Source: Formivibrio citricus (GTDB lineage Bacteria; Pseudomonadota; Gammaproteobacteria; Burkholderiales; Chitinibacteraceae). From it: a DNA stretch of 64,000 bases. A program made the position numbers and the translations under genes. The stretch covers positions 223,707 to 287,706 of the forward strand of contig NZ_FOVE01000001.1 in NCBI RefSeq assembly GCF_900115065.1, given 5' to 3'. The notes below the pieces were generated by a model. The model did not search any database. It was not told where the DNA came from and saw nothing but the letters and a program-made list of their open reading frames with translations. Positions 9,400 to 17,918 of the stretch are shown here, one piece after another (the stretch's first letter is position 1; every line of letters starts with the position of its first letter).

Positions 9400-10578
9400 A
9401 TGATCGAAGAATTCGACGACCTGCACCCGGAAACCGTGGCCCTGCGTGCCGGCACCCGGCCGACCCCGTACGGCGAGCATTCCGATGCCCTGTTCCTCAC
9501 CTCCAGCTTTCTTGTGGACGATGCCGAGGATGCCGCGCTGAAGTTCTCCGGACAAGCGCCGGGCTACACTTATTCCCGGTTCGGCAACCCGACCGTGACC
9601 GCTTTCGAGGAACGCCTGGCTGCGCTGGATGGCGCGGAGCGCGCACAGGGTACGGCCTCCGGCATGGCTGCGATTCTGGCGGTGTGTCTTTCCCATCTCA
9701 AGGCCGGCGACCATATCCTGGCCTCGAGTGGGTTGTTCGGCGCGACGATCCAGTTGTTCAATGCCTACCTGACCCGCTTTGGGGTCGAGGTCAGCTATGT
9801 CTCGCCCACCGATCCCTCGGCCTGGCGTGCGGCGGTGCGTCCCAATACCCGGCTGTTTTTCGTTGAAACGCCGTCCAACCCGCTGACCGATATCGCTGAT
9901 CTTGCCTCGCTCGCGGCGATTGCCCATGAGCACGGTGCAATGCTGGTGGTGGACAACAGTTTCTGTACCCCGGCCTTGCAGCGTCCGCTTGCTTTCGGTG
10001 CCGATCTGGTCGTTTATTCCGCGACCAAGTACCTCGACGGGCAGGGGCGGGTGCTGGGGGGCGCGGTCTGTGGCTCCAAGGTTTTGGTTGATCCCGTTTA
10101 TCTCTTCTTGCGTACGGCCGGGCCTTCGTTGGCCCCGTTCAATGCCTGGGTATTGCTCAAGGGGTTGGAAACCCTGCCGCTGCGTATGAAAGCCCACTCG
10201 GAGAATGCACTGAAGCTGGCGCAATGGCTGGAAGTGCAGCCGGGGGTGGAGAAAGTGTTCTACCCGGGACTGGCCAGCCATCCGCAATTTGAGCTGGCCC
10301 AACGCCAGCAATCGGCCGGCGGGGGCGTGGTGTCGTTCGAGGTCAAGGGCGGGCGCGAGGCCGCGTGGAAGGTGATCGACAGCGTGCAACTGATTTCGCG
10401 CACTTCCAATCTGGGCGATGTTCGTTCTACCATTACCCACCCGGCCACGACCACGCACGGTCGCCTGACGCCGGAAGCGCGCGCTGCCGCCGGCATCAAC
10501 GAAGGCCTGATCCGCGTAGCGGTAGGGCTGGAGCATATCGACGATCTGGTGAAGGACTTGGCACGCGGTCTGCCGTGA
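9400..10578 (+). CDS. metZ: O-succinylhomoserine sulfhydrylase MetZ
   Basis: A PLP enzyme of the Cys/Met metabolism family that replaces the succinyl group of O-succinylhomoserine with sulfide to give homocysteine. It has 392 residues from the ATG at 9400. Landmarks are the family motif YSRFGNPTV, the phosphate-binding ASGMAA, and the PLP lysine in YSATKYLDGQGR. MetZ-type rather than MetB or MetC is inferred from the purF-metZ neighbourhood seen in many beta- and gammaproteobacteria. The gene is separated from purF by a terminator and is bracketed by two copies of a structured repeat. Confidence 0.9.
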   Translation: MIEEFDDLHPETVALRAGTRPTPYGEHSDALFLTSSFLVDDAEDAALKFSGQAPGYTYSRFGNPTVTAFEERLAALDGAERAQGTASGMAAILAVCLSHLKAGDHILASSGLFGATIQLFNAYLTRFGVEVSYVSPTDPSAWRAAVRPNTRLFFVETPSNPLTDIADLASLAAIAHEHGAMLVVDNSFCTPALQRPLAFGADLVVYSATKYLDGQGRVLGGAVCGSKVLVDPVYLFLRTAGPSLAPFNAWVLLKGLETLPLRMKAHSENALKLAQWLEVQPGVEKVFYPGLASHPQFELAQRQQSAGGGVVSFEVKGGREAAWKVIDSVQLISRTSNLGDVRSTITHPATTTHGRLTPEARAAAGINEGLIRVAVGLEHIDDLVKDLARGLP

Positions 10579-10590
10579 CCGGTACGGCTA

Positions 10591-10733
10591 AGAACCTGTT
10601 CACGATCTGTCGCGAGAAGCCGTCAGCGGGGTGAAGAGCAGCGCAGGAACCGGAGTTTATGCGGATAAATGAGGATTCCGAGCAGCACATGAGCCCCGAT
10701 CACGGTTTCGCAGCAAGATCGTGAACAGGTTCT
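10591..10733. repeat. Structured inverted-repeat element, copy 2 (after metZ)
   Basis: This 143-bp element has perfect 18-bp terminal inverted repeats, AGAACCTGTTCACGATCT and AGATCGTGAACAGGTTCT. Inner pairs are GGAA 10646-10649 with TTCC 10676-10679 and TTTAT 10656-10660 with ATAAA 10665-10669. It starts 12 bases after the metZ stop and ends 25 bases before the next gene. It is in the same orientation as copy 1. Confidence 0.85.
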
Positions 10734-10757
10734 AACAAGGAGTAGAAGGAAAACAGC

Positions 10758-12446
10758 ATGCCCGTCAGTACATTCACCCTTCTGATCTCCCTGCTGCAGC
10801 AGATGTGCGTCTATCTGGTCATCGCCTATCTGCTCAGCAAAACCCCGCTTTTCATGCCCCTGATGCAAATCACGGTGCGATTGCCGCACAAGGTGCTTTC
10901 GTACCTGATGTTCTCCGGCTTTTGCATCATGGGCACCTATTTCGGTTTGCAGACCGAGGATGCGATTGCCAATACCCGCGCCATCGGCGCCGTCATGGGG
11001 GGGCTCCTGAGCGGACCGGTAACCGGTTTTTTCATCGGCCTGACGGGCGGGGTACATCGCTACACGATGGGCGGTTTTACCGATCTGGCCTGCGCCATTT
11101 CGACGACGGTCGAAGGATTGCTGGGTGGATTGGTGCACAGCGTCCTGTTGCATCGCCGGCGTGTCGACCTGCTTTTCAAACCCTCGCTGGTGTTTGTCGT
11201 GACAGTGGTGGCTGAAATCCTGCAGATGATCATCCTGCTGCTGGTGGCCAAGCCTTACTCGCAAGCCTTGACGCTCGTCAAGCATATTGCTTTGCCAATG
11301 ATGTTGACCAATGCTTTTGGTGCAGCAATGTTCATGCGGCTGATCCTGGATCGTAAAGCGACGTTAGAGAAATACTCGGTGGCTTTTTCCACCAAGGCCT
11401 TGCGCATTGCAGAACGCTCGGTGGGCGCGTTGTTGCAGGGGTTTGACGAACAGCGTTGCGCCGAAGTGGCGCGCATCGTACAGGAGGAAACCGGTGTTGG
11501 TGCAGTGGCGATTACCGATCGCGAGAAATTGCTGGCATTCATCGGTATCGGCGCAGACCACCACATACCGGGAACGCCAATCTCTTCCCCGCATACGCTG
11601 GAAGCCATTGCTCGCAACGAGGTGGTGTACGCCGATGGCAACGAAGTGCCTTACCAGTGCTCAATCTCGAAAAACTGCAAGCTGGGGTCGTCGCTGGTGA
11701 TTCCGTTGCGCGGCGAAAATAACAGCGTTATCGGCACGATCAAGCTCTACGAACCCAAGCACAAGCTTTTTTCGAATCTCAACCGCACGCTGGGCGAAGG
11801 TATTGCCCGCCTGTTGTCCAATCAGATTTTGTCCGGCAAGCTTGAAGAGCAGAAGCAGTTGCTGGCGCAGTCCGAAATCAAGTTGTTGCAGGCACAGATC
11901 AACCCGCATTTCCTGTTCAACGCGCTCAATACCCTGGCAGCTGTGATCCGGCGCGACCCTGACGAGGCGCGGCAACTGGTGCAGTATCTCTCCACCTTTT
12001 TCCGCAAAAGCCTGAAGCGGCCGGGCAATGAAGTGAATCTCAAGGACGAGATCGAGCATGTGGATGCCTATCTGCAGATCGAACAGGCGCGTTTTGCCGG
12101 TCGGCTTGATGTGCAGATGGAAGTGCCCGATGATCTGCTCAACGTGCGTCTGCCGGCTTTTACCTTGCAGCCGATCGTCGAGAACGCCATCAAATACGGC
12201 ATCTCGCAGATGCTGGAGCCGGGACAGGTACGTATCGGAGCCGTGCGCGAAGCCGGCGATTTATGTCTGTGGGTTGAGGACAATGCCGGCTTGTATCGTC
12301 CGGCGGAAAGCAACGATGGCTTGGGGATGAACATCGTGGATCGCCGCATCAAGATTCGCCACGGCGAACAATATGGCGTAACGGTAGAATGCGAGCCGGA
12401 ACAGTTGACCCGAGTGACCATTCGCTTGCCGATCGAGGAGGTTTGA
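10758..12446 (+). CDS. LytS/BtsS-type sensor histidine kinase
   Basis: The N-terminal ~170 residues form the multi-helix 5TM_5TMR_LYT module. A GAF-like region (roughly 215-350) follows, then a His_kinase domain of the LytS class with His384 in QINPHFLFNALN and an ATPase part ending in GLGMNIVDRRI. At 562 residues it matches E. coli BtsS (YehU) in size and architecture. BtsS senses extracellular pyruvate. The gene overlaps no neighbour but is followed within two bases by a LytTR regulator and then by a CstA-family transporter, the same three parts as the Bts system. The signal here is inferred, not shown. Confidence 0.88.
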   Translation: MPVSTFTLLISLLQQMCVYLVIAYLLSKTPLFMPLMQITVRLPHKVLSYLMFSGFCIMGTYFGLQTEDAIANTRAIGAVMGGLLSGPVTGFFIGLTGGVHRYTMGGFTDLACAISTTVEGLLGGLVHSVLLHRRRVDLLFKPSLVFVVTVVAEILQMIILLLVAKPYSQALTLVKHIALPMMLTNAFGAAMFMRLILDRKATLEKYSVAFSTKALRIAERSVGALLQGFDEQRCAEVARIVQEETGVGAVAITDREKLLAFIGIGADHHIPGTPISSPHTLEAIARNEVVYADGNEVPYQCSISKNCKLGSSLVIPLRGENNSVIGTIKLYEPKHKLFSNLNRTLGEGIARLLSNQILSGKLEEQKQLLAQSEIKLLQAQINPHFLFNALNTLAAVIRRDPDEARQLVQYLSTFFRKSLKRPGNEVNLKDEIEHVDAYLQIEQARFAGRLDVQMEVPDDLLNVRLPAFTLQPIVENAIKYGISQMLEPGQVRIGAVREAGDLCLWVEDNAGLYRPAESNDGLGMNIVDRRIKIRHGEQYGVTVECEPEQLTRVTIRLPIEEV

Positions 12447-12448
12447 CC

Positions 12449-13165
12449 GTGTTGAATGTACTCATCATCGATGATGAAGCCCCTGCGCGTGAAGAACTGC
12501 GCGCCTTGTTGCAGGCCGAACCGGATATCGAGATCGTGGACGAAGCGGCCAATGCCATCGAAGGCTTGGCAGCCATCAACCGTTTGCATCCGGATGTTGT
12601 GTTCCTCGATATCCAGATGCCGCGCATAAGCGGGCTGGAAATGCTGTCCATGCTCGACAAGGCCAGCATGCCGCGCGTCGTATTCGTGACCGCTTACGAT
12701 GAGTACGCGCTCAATGCGTTCGAGGAGCACGCGACCGACTACCTGCTCAAACCCGTCGATCCGGTACGCTTGGCCAAGACGCTGGAGTGGCTGCGTTCCG
12801 GCAAGACCCAAACGCCGCATCCCGCATTTGTTCCGCCCGCCCAGATTCGCCAGATACCCTGCTATGCACGTAACCGCATCATCCTGATGCGTATCGAAGA
12901 GGTCGAGTTCATCCACAGTGAGTTGTCCGGAGTGCAGGTCGTTTGTGCCGCCCAGACCGGGCAGACCGAACTGACGCTCAAGACGCTGGAAGAAAAAACA
13001 CCGCTGCTGCGCTGCCATCGGCAGTATCTGGTCAACCCCGAGCATATCGGCGAGATCGTGCTGCAGGAAAACGGCGGGGCCGAGATTGTTACCCGCTCCG
13101 GCAGGAAGGTTCCGGTAAGCCGGCGCTACCTGCGTGAACTTAAAGAATACCTGCATATTCCCTGA
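12449..13165 (+). CDS. LytTR-family response regulator (BtsR-like)
   Basis: The receiver domain has the acidic pair DDE near residue 8, phosphoacceptor Asp54 (VVFLDIQMP) and Lys in YLLKPVD. A LytTR DNA-binding domain fills the C-terminal ~110 residues (HRQYLVNPEHI ... VPVSRRYLRELK). The GTG start at 12449 is preceded by GAGGAGG at a good distance and gives MLNVLIIDDE. The product has 238 residues, like BtsR (YehT). It is the partner of the kinase just upstream and probably controls the CstA-type gene downstream. Confidence 0.92.
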   Translation: MLNVLIIDDEAPAREELRALLQAEPDIEIVDEAANAIEGLAAINRLHPDVVFLDIQMPRISGLEMLSMLDKASMPRVVFVTAYDEYALNAFEEHATDYLLKPVDPVRLAKTLEWLRSGKTQTPHPAFVPPAQIRQIPCYARNRIILMRIEEVEFIHSELSGVQVVCAAQTGQTELTLKTLEEKTPLLRCHRQYLVNPEHIGEIVLQENGGAEIVTRSGRKVPVSRRYLRELKEYLHIP

Positions 13166-13430
13166 GTCTTGGAGCGCGTTCATGGTCTTGTAGCGAGGCC
13201 ATGATCAGGGCCCCTGCAGAGCGCTTTACCTTCTTGCAACAGACTTGAACAGCTTCTGAGGCGGCAGAACAGATTCATCCCCGCCGCTCAGTCGTTGATT
13301 TAAACCTCTTAATTCCCCTCTAGGCCGCTGGCGATTTTATCCACTCTGGGCTAACACAAAAGAATAGATTGGTAATCGAGAATCCGGAAACGGGTTTTTC
13401 AATTCTATTTTTTAAAGGAGTGAGCGGATC
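13166..13430 (+). promoter_or_regulatory. Leader region of the CstA-family gene
   Basis: This 265-bp spacer has no gene. It holds an inverted repeat TCATGG ... CCATGA near 13180-13205 and an AT-rich stretch ending in AAAGGAG just before the transporter ATG. By analogy with E. coli it is the expected target of the LytTR regulator. I could not recognise a certain LytTR direct repeat or a promoter. Confidence 0.4.
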
Positions 13431-15218
13431 ATGAATGCTTTGACATTGATCATCGCCGTCAGCTGTATTCTGGTCATTGCGTACCGGTTATATGGCGGAT
13501 TTGTTGCGGCGAAGGTGCTTGCGCTGGATAGTAGCCGAGTAACGCCAGCGCATGAGTTCAATAACGGATCGGACTATGTTCCGATGAACAAGTGGGTGGC
13601 ATTTGGCCACCATTTTGCTGCGATTGCGGCTGCCGGGCCGCTGGTCGGTCCGATCCTGGCGGCGCAGTTCGGTTTCCTGCCGGGCACGATCTGGTTGCTG
13701 GTAGGCGCCGTAATCGGTGGCGCCGTGCATGACATGGTGATCCTGTTCGCCTCTGTTCGCCATAAGGGCCAGTCGCTGTCGGAAATCGCCAAGGCGGAAA
13801 TCGGCCCGGTTGCCGGTATCGCTGTTGGGTTGGCAATTCTGTTTACCATTACCATCACGATGGCCGGTTTGTCGCTGGTTGTGGTGCATGCGCTCAAGCA
13901 CAACCCGTGGGGCACCTTCACCGTTTTCATGACTATTCCCATTGCCATGCTCGTGGGTACGATCATGAGGGCTCGCCCGGACAAGCTGACCCATGCCACA
14001 GTTCTTGGGATGGCGCTTATCCTGCTGGTTGTGGCATTTGGTCCGTACATCAAGGGTACTGCAATCGGCAACTTCTTTGATTTGAGCGAAACCGGCGTGA
14101 AGCTGGCTCTGCCGATCTATGCCTTCTTCGCAGCGGCCCTGCCGGTCTGGTTCCTGCTTGCTCCGCGCGATTACCTGTCTTCCTACATGAAGATCGGTAC
14201 GATCGGCGCTTTGGCTCTGGGCATCATCTTTGTAAATCCGATGATGCACATGCCGGCTGTGACAGACTTTATCTACGGTGGTGGCCCGATCATCAAGGGA
14301 CCGGTCTGGCCGTTCGTTTCAATCACCATTGCTTGCGGCGCGATTTCCGGCTTCCATGCCCTGATCGGTTCCGGTACCACGCCGAAGATGATCGACAACG
14401 AAAAGGATATCCTGCTGGTCGGTTTCGGCGGCATGCTGATGGAAACTTTCGTGGCCTTCATGGCGCTGATCGCGGCCTGTGCCCTGCATCCGGGTGACTA
14501 CTTTGCCATCAACTCCACCCCGGCCGTGTTCCAGAAGCTCGGCATGACCGTAGTCGATCTGCAGATGTTGTCCCAAATGGTCGGCATGGACCTCGCAGGT
14601 CGTACCGGCGGAGCAGTCACGCTGGCGGTCGGCATGGCTTCGATCTTCTCCAGTCTGCCGGGCATGAAGCACCTGATGTCCTACTGGTACAACTTCGCCA
14701 TCCTGTTCGAAGCCGTGTTCATCCTGACCGCGATCGATGCCGGCACCCGCGTAGCCCGTTACATCGTGCAGGATTTCTTCGGCCAGGCTATCCCGAAGCT
14801 CAAGGATAACGACTGGAAGCCGGGTGTGATCGGGTCCAGCGTTTTTGTGACCTTCCTCTGGGGTTACCTGCTGTTCGGTGGCGATATTTCCTCCGTCTGG
14901 CCGTTGTTCGGCGTGTCGAACCAGTTGCTGGCATCCATTGCATTGGCCTTGGGCACCAGCCTGATCCTGCGTCGCAGCAGCAATGTCTGGTACGGCTTGG
15001 TGACTTTTGTGCCGCTGGTATATCTGTTTACCTCGGTGCTGACAGCCGGTTACTGGATTATCGTCAACCAGTACCTGCCGACGCATAACTATCTCAACAC
15101 GATTCTCTCGTCGATCATGATGGGATTGGCAATCATCGTCATGGTTGATGCCTCCAAGAAGTGGCTCGACATGATCCGTAAAAGATTGAGCGGTGATTTG
15201 GCCGCCCAGCAAGTCTGA
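13431..15218 (+). CDS. CstA/BtsT-family carbon starvation transporter, short form
   Basis: A polytopic membrane protein of 595 residues with the CstA family N-terminus (YRLYGGFVAAKVLALD, VAFGHHFAAIAAAGPLVGP) and many hydrophobic helices. E. coli CstA and BtsT, of about 700 residues, are pyruvate-proton symporters; this one lacks the longer C-terminal part, a short form known in other bacteria. Its place directly behind a BtsSR-like two-component system supports pyruvate (or a related acid) uptake under that control. The ribosome binding site AAAGGAG lies 7 bases before ATG. A strong hairpin follows the stop. Confidence 0.85.
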   Translation: MNALTLIIAVSCILVIAYRLYGGFVAAKVLALDSSRVTPAHEFNNGSDYVPMNKWVAFGHHFAAIAAAGPLVGPILAAQFGFLPGTIWLLVGAVIGGAVHDMVILFASVRHKGQSLSEIAKAEIGPVAGIAVGLAILFTITITMAGLSLVVVHALKHNPWGTFTVFMTIPIAMLVGTIMRARPDKLTHATVLGMALILLVVAFGPYIKGTAIGNFFDLSETGVKLALPIYAFFAAALPVWFLLAPRDYLSSYMKIGTIGALALGIIFVNPMMHMPAVTDFIYGGGPIIKGPVWPFVSITIACGAISGFHALIGSGTTPKMIDNEKDILLVGFGGMLMETFVAFMALIAACALHPGDYFAINSTPAVFQKLGMTVVDLQMLSQMVGMDLAGRTGGAVTLAVGMASIFSSLPGMKHLMSYWYNFAILFEAVFILTAIDAGTRVARYIVQDFFGQAIPKLKDNDWKPGVIGSSVFVTFLWGYLLFGGDISSVWPLFGVSNQLLASIALALGTSLILRRSSNVWYGLVTFVPLVYLFTSVLTAGYWIIVNQYLPTHNYLNTILSSIMMGLAIIVMVDASKKWLDMIRKRLSGDLAAQQV

Positions 15219-15233
15219 TTTGATTGATGTACG

Positions 15234-15267
15234 CCGGCAAGAGCAAGTTAATCCTTGCTCTTGCCGG
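15234..15267 (+). terminator. Strong hairpin after the CstA-family gene
   Basis: A perfect 14-bp stem, CCGGCAAGAGCAAG with CTTGCTCTTGCCGG, encloses TTAATC. It lies 15 bases after the transporter stop. There is no U-run after it, so it may be a weak terminator or an mRNA-stabilising stem. Confidence 0.6.
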
Positions 15268-15389
15268 AGCGCAGAAATCTATCCCCAAGTAAATTTACAT
15301 GTCAATTTTATGAAACGGGTTGCATTGCCAGAATGGGTGGCTAAGGTTTGGCTGCATTTTTGATTGGCGATGTTTTTATAAAAGAGGTG

Positions 15390-15680
15390 ATGGAGATGCT
15401 TAGTCTTTCCGGAGATGCGCTTGCACTGATCGAAAAAAAGCAAATGCCCGTCACGATCGGTATTCCGCCATCAATCAATGGTTGTTGCATAGAAGTCACG
15501 GAATGTCCCAGTGTTGTGTTTGGCGTCCCGCAGCAAATGTCTGAATACACGATGCAGTCCATACAGGGTGTTGTTGTGTATGTGCCAAAGTGCCTGAATT
15601 TGAATCGCCCTCTGGCTATTCGCAGCAAGAAAATTATGGGAATTGAATGGCTTTATATGGATGGTTGGAAGTTGGTATGA
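15390..15680 (+). CDS. Small CC-motif protein (CC/Se motif family-like)
   Basis: From the ATG at 15390 (a second ATG is at 15396) the product is 96 residues. It has vicinal cysteines in PPSINGCCIEV, then PSVVFGVPQ, then GVVVYVPKCL and IEWLYMDGWKL. This pattern resembles the small CC/Se motif family, in which the second position of the CC pair is selenocysteine in some members; here both are ordinary cysteines. The function of that family is not established to my knowledge. AAAGAGG lies just before the start. The assignment rests on motif resemblance only. A longer reading from TTG 15348 has no supporting ribosome site. Confidence 0.55.
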   Translation: MEMLSLSGDALALIEKKQMPVTIGIPPSINGCCIEVTECPSVVFGVPQQMSEYTMQSIQGVVVYVPKCLNLNRPLAIRSKKIMGIEWLYMDGWKLV

Positions 15681-15735
15681 GGTTGTAGGTTTGCTTTAAC
15701 AGTTCTTGCGTTGCTAACCACAAGAGAGGTGCGCC

Positions 15736-16254
15736 ATGAATGAAGTCAAAAAAATGCTTTTCCTGCAGCAGCGGTTTCATATTTTGTCGCTGTTTTCCAA
15801 TTCAAAATCACAATGCAATATCACGCCAGCCTACGCATATGCCTGGTTTGCGGGGGTTTATCCAAGCCAAAGCAAAACGGCAGTTTGGCACTTGCCGTAC
15901 AAAGATCAGTTTGAAATAAACGATGAAGCTATTAATAGCCTGCATGAACTGCTGTCTGATCGCTGGAGTGCCAAAAATCCAATCGGTTTTCTGGAGCTGG
16001 AAGGGCATCTTGGATTTGTGCACCAAGGGGAAGTATGGAGCAGCGTTGTAGAGGAAATTGCAGGCAAATCGTTGATTGAGCAGGCGTTTTCAACCGGTGG
16101 TTGGAATAGAAGCAAGTTGTGCAAGGCTTGCCGATATTTGTATCTGACCAATTGTTTGGATGCGGATTTATGGGGGGTGTTGTTGGAGAGAACGCCTGAG
16201 CTTGCAAGTGTTGTTACCGGAGAATTTGGGGCCGGCGATATTTGTTTTGAATAA
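15736..16254 (+). CDS. Hypothetical protein
   Basis: A 172-residue soluble protein preceded by AGAGAGG before ATG. It has no recognised domain, signal peptide or membrane segment. Noticeable are aromatic residues early (YAYAWFAGVYP), an acidic centre (FLELEGHLGFV) and a paired-cysteine stretch KLCKACRYLYLTNC near residue 132. Codon use is AT-richer than in the housekeeping genes. It stands alone between the small CC protein and a decayed insertion sequence and may belong to transferred DNA. Confidence 0.55.
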   Translation: MNEVKKMLFLQQRFHILSLFSNSKSQCNITPAYAYAWFAGVYPSQSKTAVWHLPYKDQFEINDEAINSLHELLSDRWSAKNPIGFLELEGHLGFVHQGEVWSSVVEEIAGKSLIEQAFSTGGWNRSKLCKACRYLYLTNCLDADLWGVLLERTPELASVVTGEFGAGDICFE

Positions 16255-16265
16255 ATATGTAATTG

Positions 16266-16302
16266 GCAAACAAACTACGTTCCGGGGGCGTGGTTTGTTT
16301 GC
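16266..16302 (+). terminator. Hairpin after the hypothetical gene
   Basis: GCAAACAAACTACG pairs with CGTGGTTTGTTTGC across a 9-base loop, with one G-T pair in 14. It begins 11 bases after the stop of the hypothetical gene. There is no clear U-run beyond the T-rich right arm. Confidence 0.5.
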
Positions 16303-16409
16303 GCTGGTGGCTAATATGGAAATTAGCCTTGTTGATTGATGGATAAATGCGATGGATGCAAATTGATGGCGGTGGCGTAAATTTTTGACAAGTTTAAACC
16401 AATTTGTAA

Positions 16410-17057
16410 ATCCTCCCCGGCTTTGTCAGGGAGACAGTAAAAGTTTTACGTTTACGGGCGTCCATTAGTGAGACTCCGGAAGTGAGCTGCCAAGCACACT
16501 CAAAAGGAGTTTCACGCTGAATGATTACGAAAGCCTAAGTCACAGCCGGTGGGAGTGCAAATGCCAGATGGTATTCATCCCGAAATGCCGGAGGAAGTCA
16601 TTATATGAAACATTGTGCCCGCATCTGGGTGTAGTGTTTTGTCGACTGGCTCTGCAAAAAGAAAGCCAGATACTGGAAGGGCACCTGATGCCAGATCATG
16701 CGCACAATGCAGATTGCGATCCAGCCGAAGTATGCGGTATCGCAGGTGGTGGGCTACATCAAGGGCAAGAGTGCAATCCATCTTGTACGGGTGTACGCGG
16801 AGTGCCAGAGAAATTTGGTTGGGCTGCACTTCAGGGCTCGTGATTATTTTGTTTCGACGGTTGATCAAGACGAAGAAGTGGTACGCCGCAACATCCGGGA
16901 TCAGGAATAGGAAGATGAGTTTCTGGATCGGTTCAATCTCCATTGAAGCATGCCGCCAGTGGGCGGTGCAAAGAAAGGGGTCGCGTTAGCGACCCTGCCA
17001 GCCGCTTTGAACGGTTCACATAATGAAGCCCGCCGACTTTTTCGGAGGGTGGTTACT
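16410..17057 (+). mobile_element. Decayed IS200-type element
   Basis: A left-end hairpin CTCCC/GGGAG (16413-16433) and a right-end hairpin CCCGCCGA/TTCGGAGGG (17029-17049, ending TGGTTACT) frame a broken transposase reading frame. A further stem GGGTCGC/GCGACCC lies at 16978-16995. This matches IS200 elements, which end in subterminal palindromes rather than inverted repeats and make no target duplication. The exact ends are estimates. The long non-genic stretch 16255-17219 is mostly this element. Confidence 0.75.
16517..16946 (+). pseudogene. IS200-type transposase TnpA, frameshifted
   Basis: The first frame, from a CTG where other copies have ATG, reads NDYESLSHSRWECK and continues to GHLMPDHAHNA. 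An extra base near 16702-16708 shifts the frame, and the second part (IQPKYAVSQVVGYIKGKSA ... FVSTVDQDEE) runs to an in-frame TAG at 16908, after which codons still read DEFLDRFNLH. The HxH metal motif survives as HAH, but the expected catalytic Tyr before IRxQE is Asn (RRNIRDQE). The protein cannot be active. Confidence 0.85.
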
Positions 17058-17219
17058 GAAATGTAAATTTGTTTGTGTTGTTGTTTTCTGTTGTTAATAC
17101 ATGCTGTTTGTACATAAACCTGCCAGTCGCCTTTGTTGATCCTGTTTCTGTTTTTTCTACATGATTTTAGGTGTTTTTTGAGTGTTGTTTAAATTAAAAC
17201 TGCAAAATTGGGGGCGGTC

Positions 17220-17918
17220 ATGTTTTGTGTGTTTAAAACAAGGCTATTTAAAGTAGCTGTTTTTGTGCTTGTGGTGATTTCTTTGTTGGCTGCATTTGCG
17301 AAATTGCGCCATGACAGCATAGTTTCTGAACGCAAGGCATCCATTCGAGTTGCTTCTGAATCTGCTTATAATATTATTGCATATTATTACGGTCAAGAGT
17401 CCGTTGGCTTGCCGCGCGTGGAGGCCCAGAGGCGTGCCCTGGACGAAATATCGCGAATTCGTTACGGAGGGGATGATGCCAGGACAGAGTATCTTTATGT
17501 GTATCGGATGGATGGTGTAAATCTTCATCATGTAAGAAAAGAACTGATAGGTACAAATGTTGCGGCGATGTTGCGTGATGCCAATGGCAATTATCCTGTA
17601 AAAGATCTTATTAATGCGCTGCAGGATAAGAAAAGTGCATATGTTGAATCCATGTTTCCGCGCGAAAACGATTGGAGACCAGTCGTAAAACTTCAATATG
17701 TGATGCGTTTTGAACCTTGGGATTGGTTTGTTGGCACAGGTGTGTGGATGGATGATGTTGAAAAGCAGCGTGATATGTATTACTGGATTTTAGTGTTTGC
17801 ATTTTCATTTGTTGGTTTGTGTGTTTCGGTCGTTGTTGTATGGAAGTGGGTTGTTTCTGTTAGCCAAACCAGGCTTGATTCTTTGAATGTTGATAAAAGC
17901 GGGGGTGAAAATGCTTGA
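17220..17918 (+). CDS. Stand-alone single-Cache membrane protein
   Basis: A 232-residue protein with an N-terminal membrane helix (about 8-28), a periplasmic single Cache domain ([20 protein letters not shown] ... [16 protein letters not shown]) and a second helix near 188-208, then a short tail. It has no methyl-accepting, kinase or enzymatic domain. The sensor part is clearly paralogous to that of the chemoreceptor that follows, whose start overlaps this stop by eight bases. It looks like a tandem duplicate that has lost the signalling half, or a co-receptor. The ATG at 17220 follows GGGGGCGG. Confidence 0.8.
   Translation: MFCVFKTRLFKVAVFVLVVISLLAAFAKLRHDSIVSERKASIRVASESAYNIIAYYYGQESVGLPRVEAQRRALDEISRIRYGGDDARTEYLYVYRMDGVNLHHVRKELIGTNVAAMLRDANGNYPVKDLINALQDKKSAYVESMFPRENDWRPVVKLQYVMRFEPWDWFVGTGVWMDDVEKQRDMYYWILVFAFSFVGLCVSVVVVWKWVVSVSQTRLDSLNVDKSGGENA

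Noticed and set aside
9226..10536. 436-residue open frame on the minus strand over metZ
   Set aside because: It is antisense to a clear metZ frame, its ends fall in the two repeat elements, and no family is recognisable.
9228..10733. Integron attC sites flanking metZ
   Set aside because: The elements fold like attC and covary, but the GTTRRRY core and its inverse are not at the ends, and no integrase gene is in the window.
15390..15680. Selenocysteine in the CC-motif protein
   Set aside because: Both positions are encoded by ordinary Cys codons and there is no in-frame TGA.
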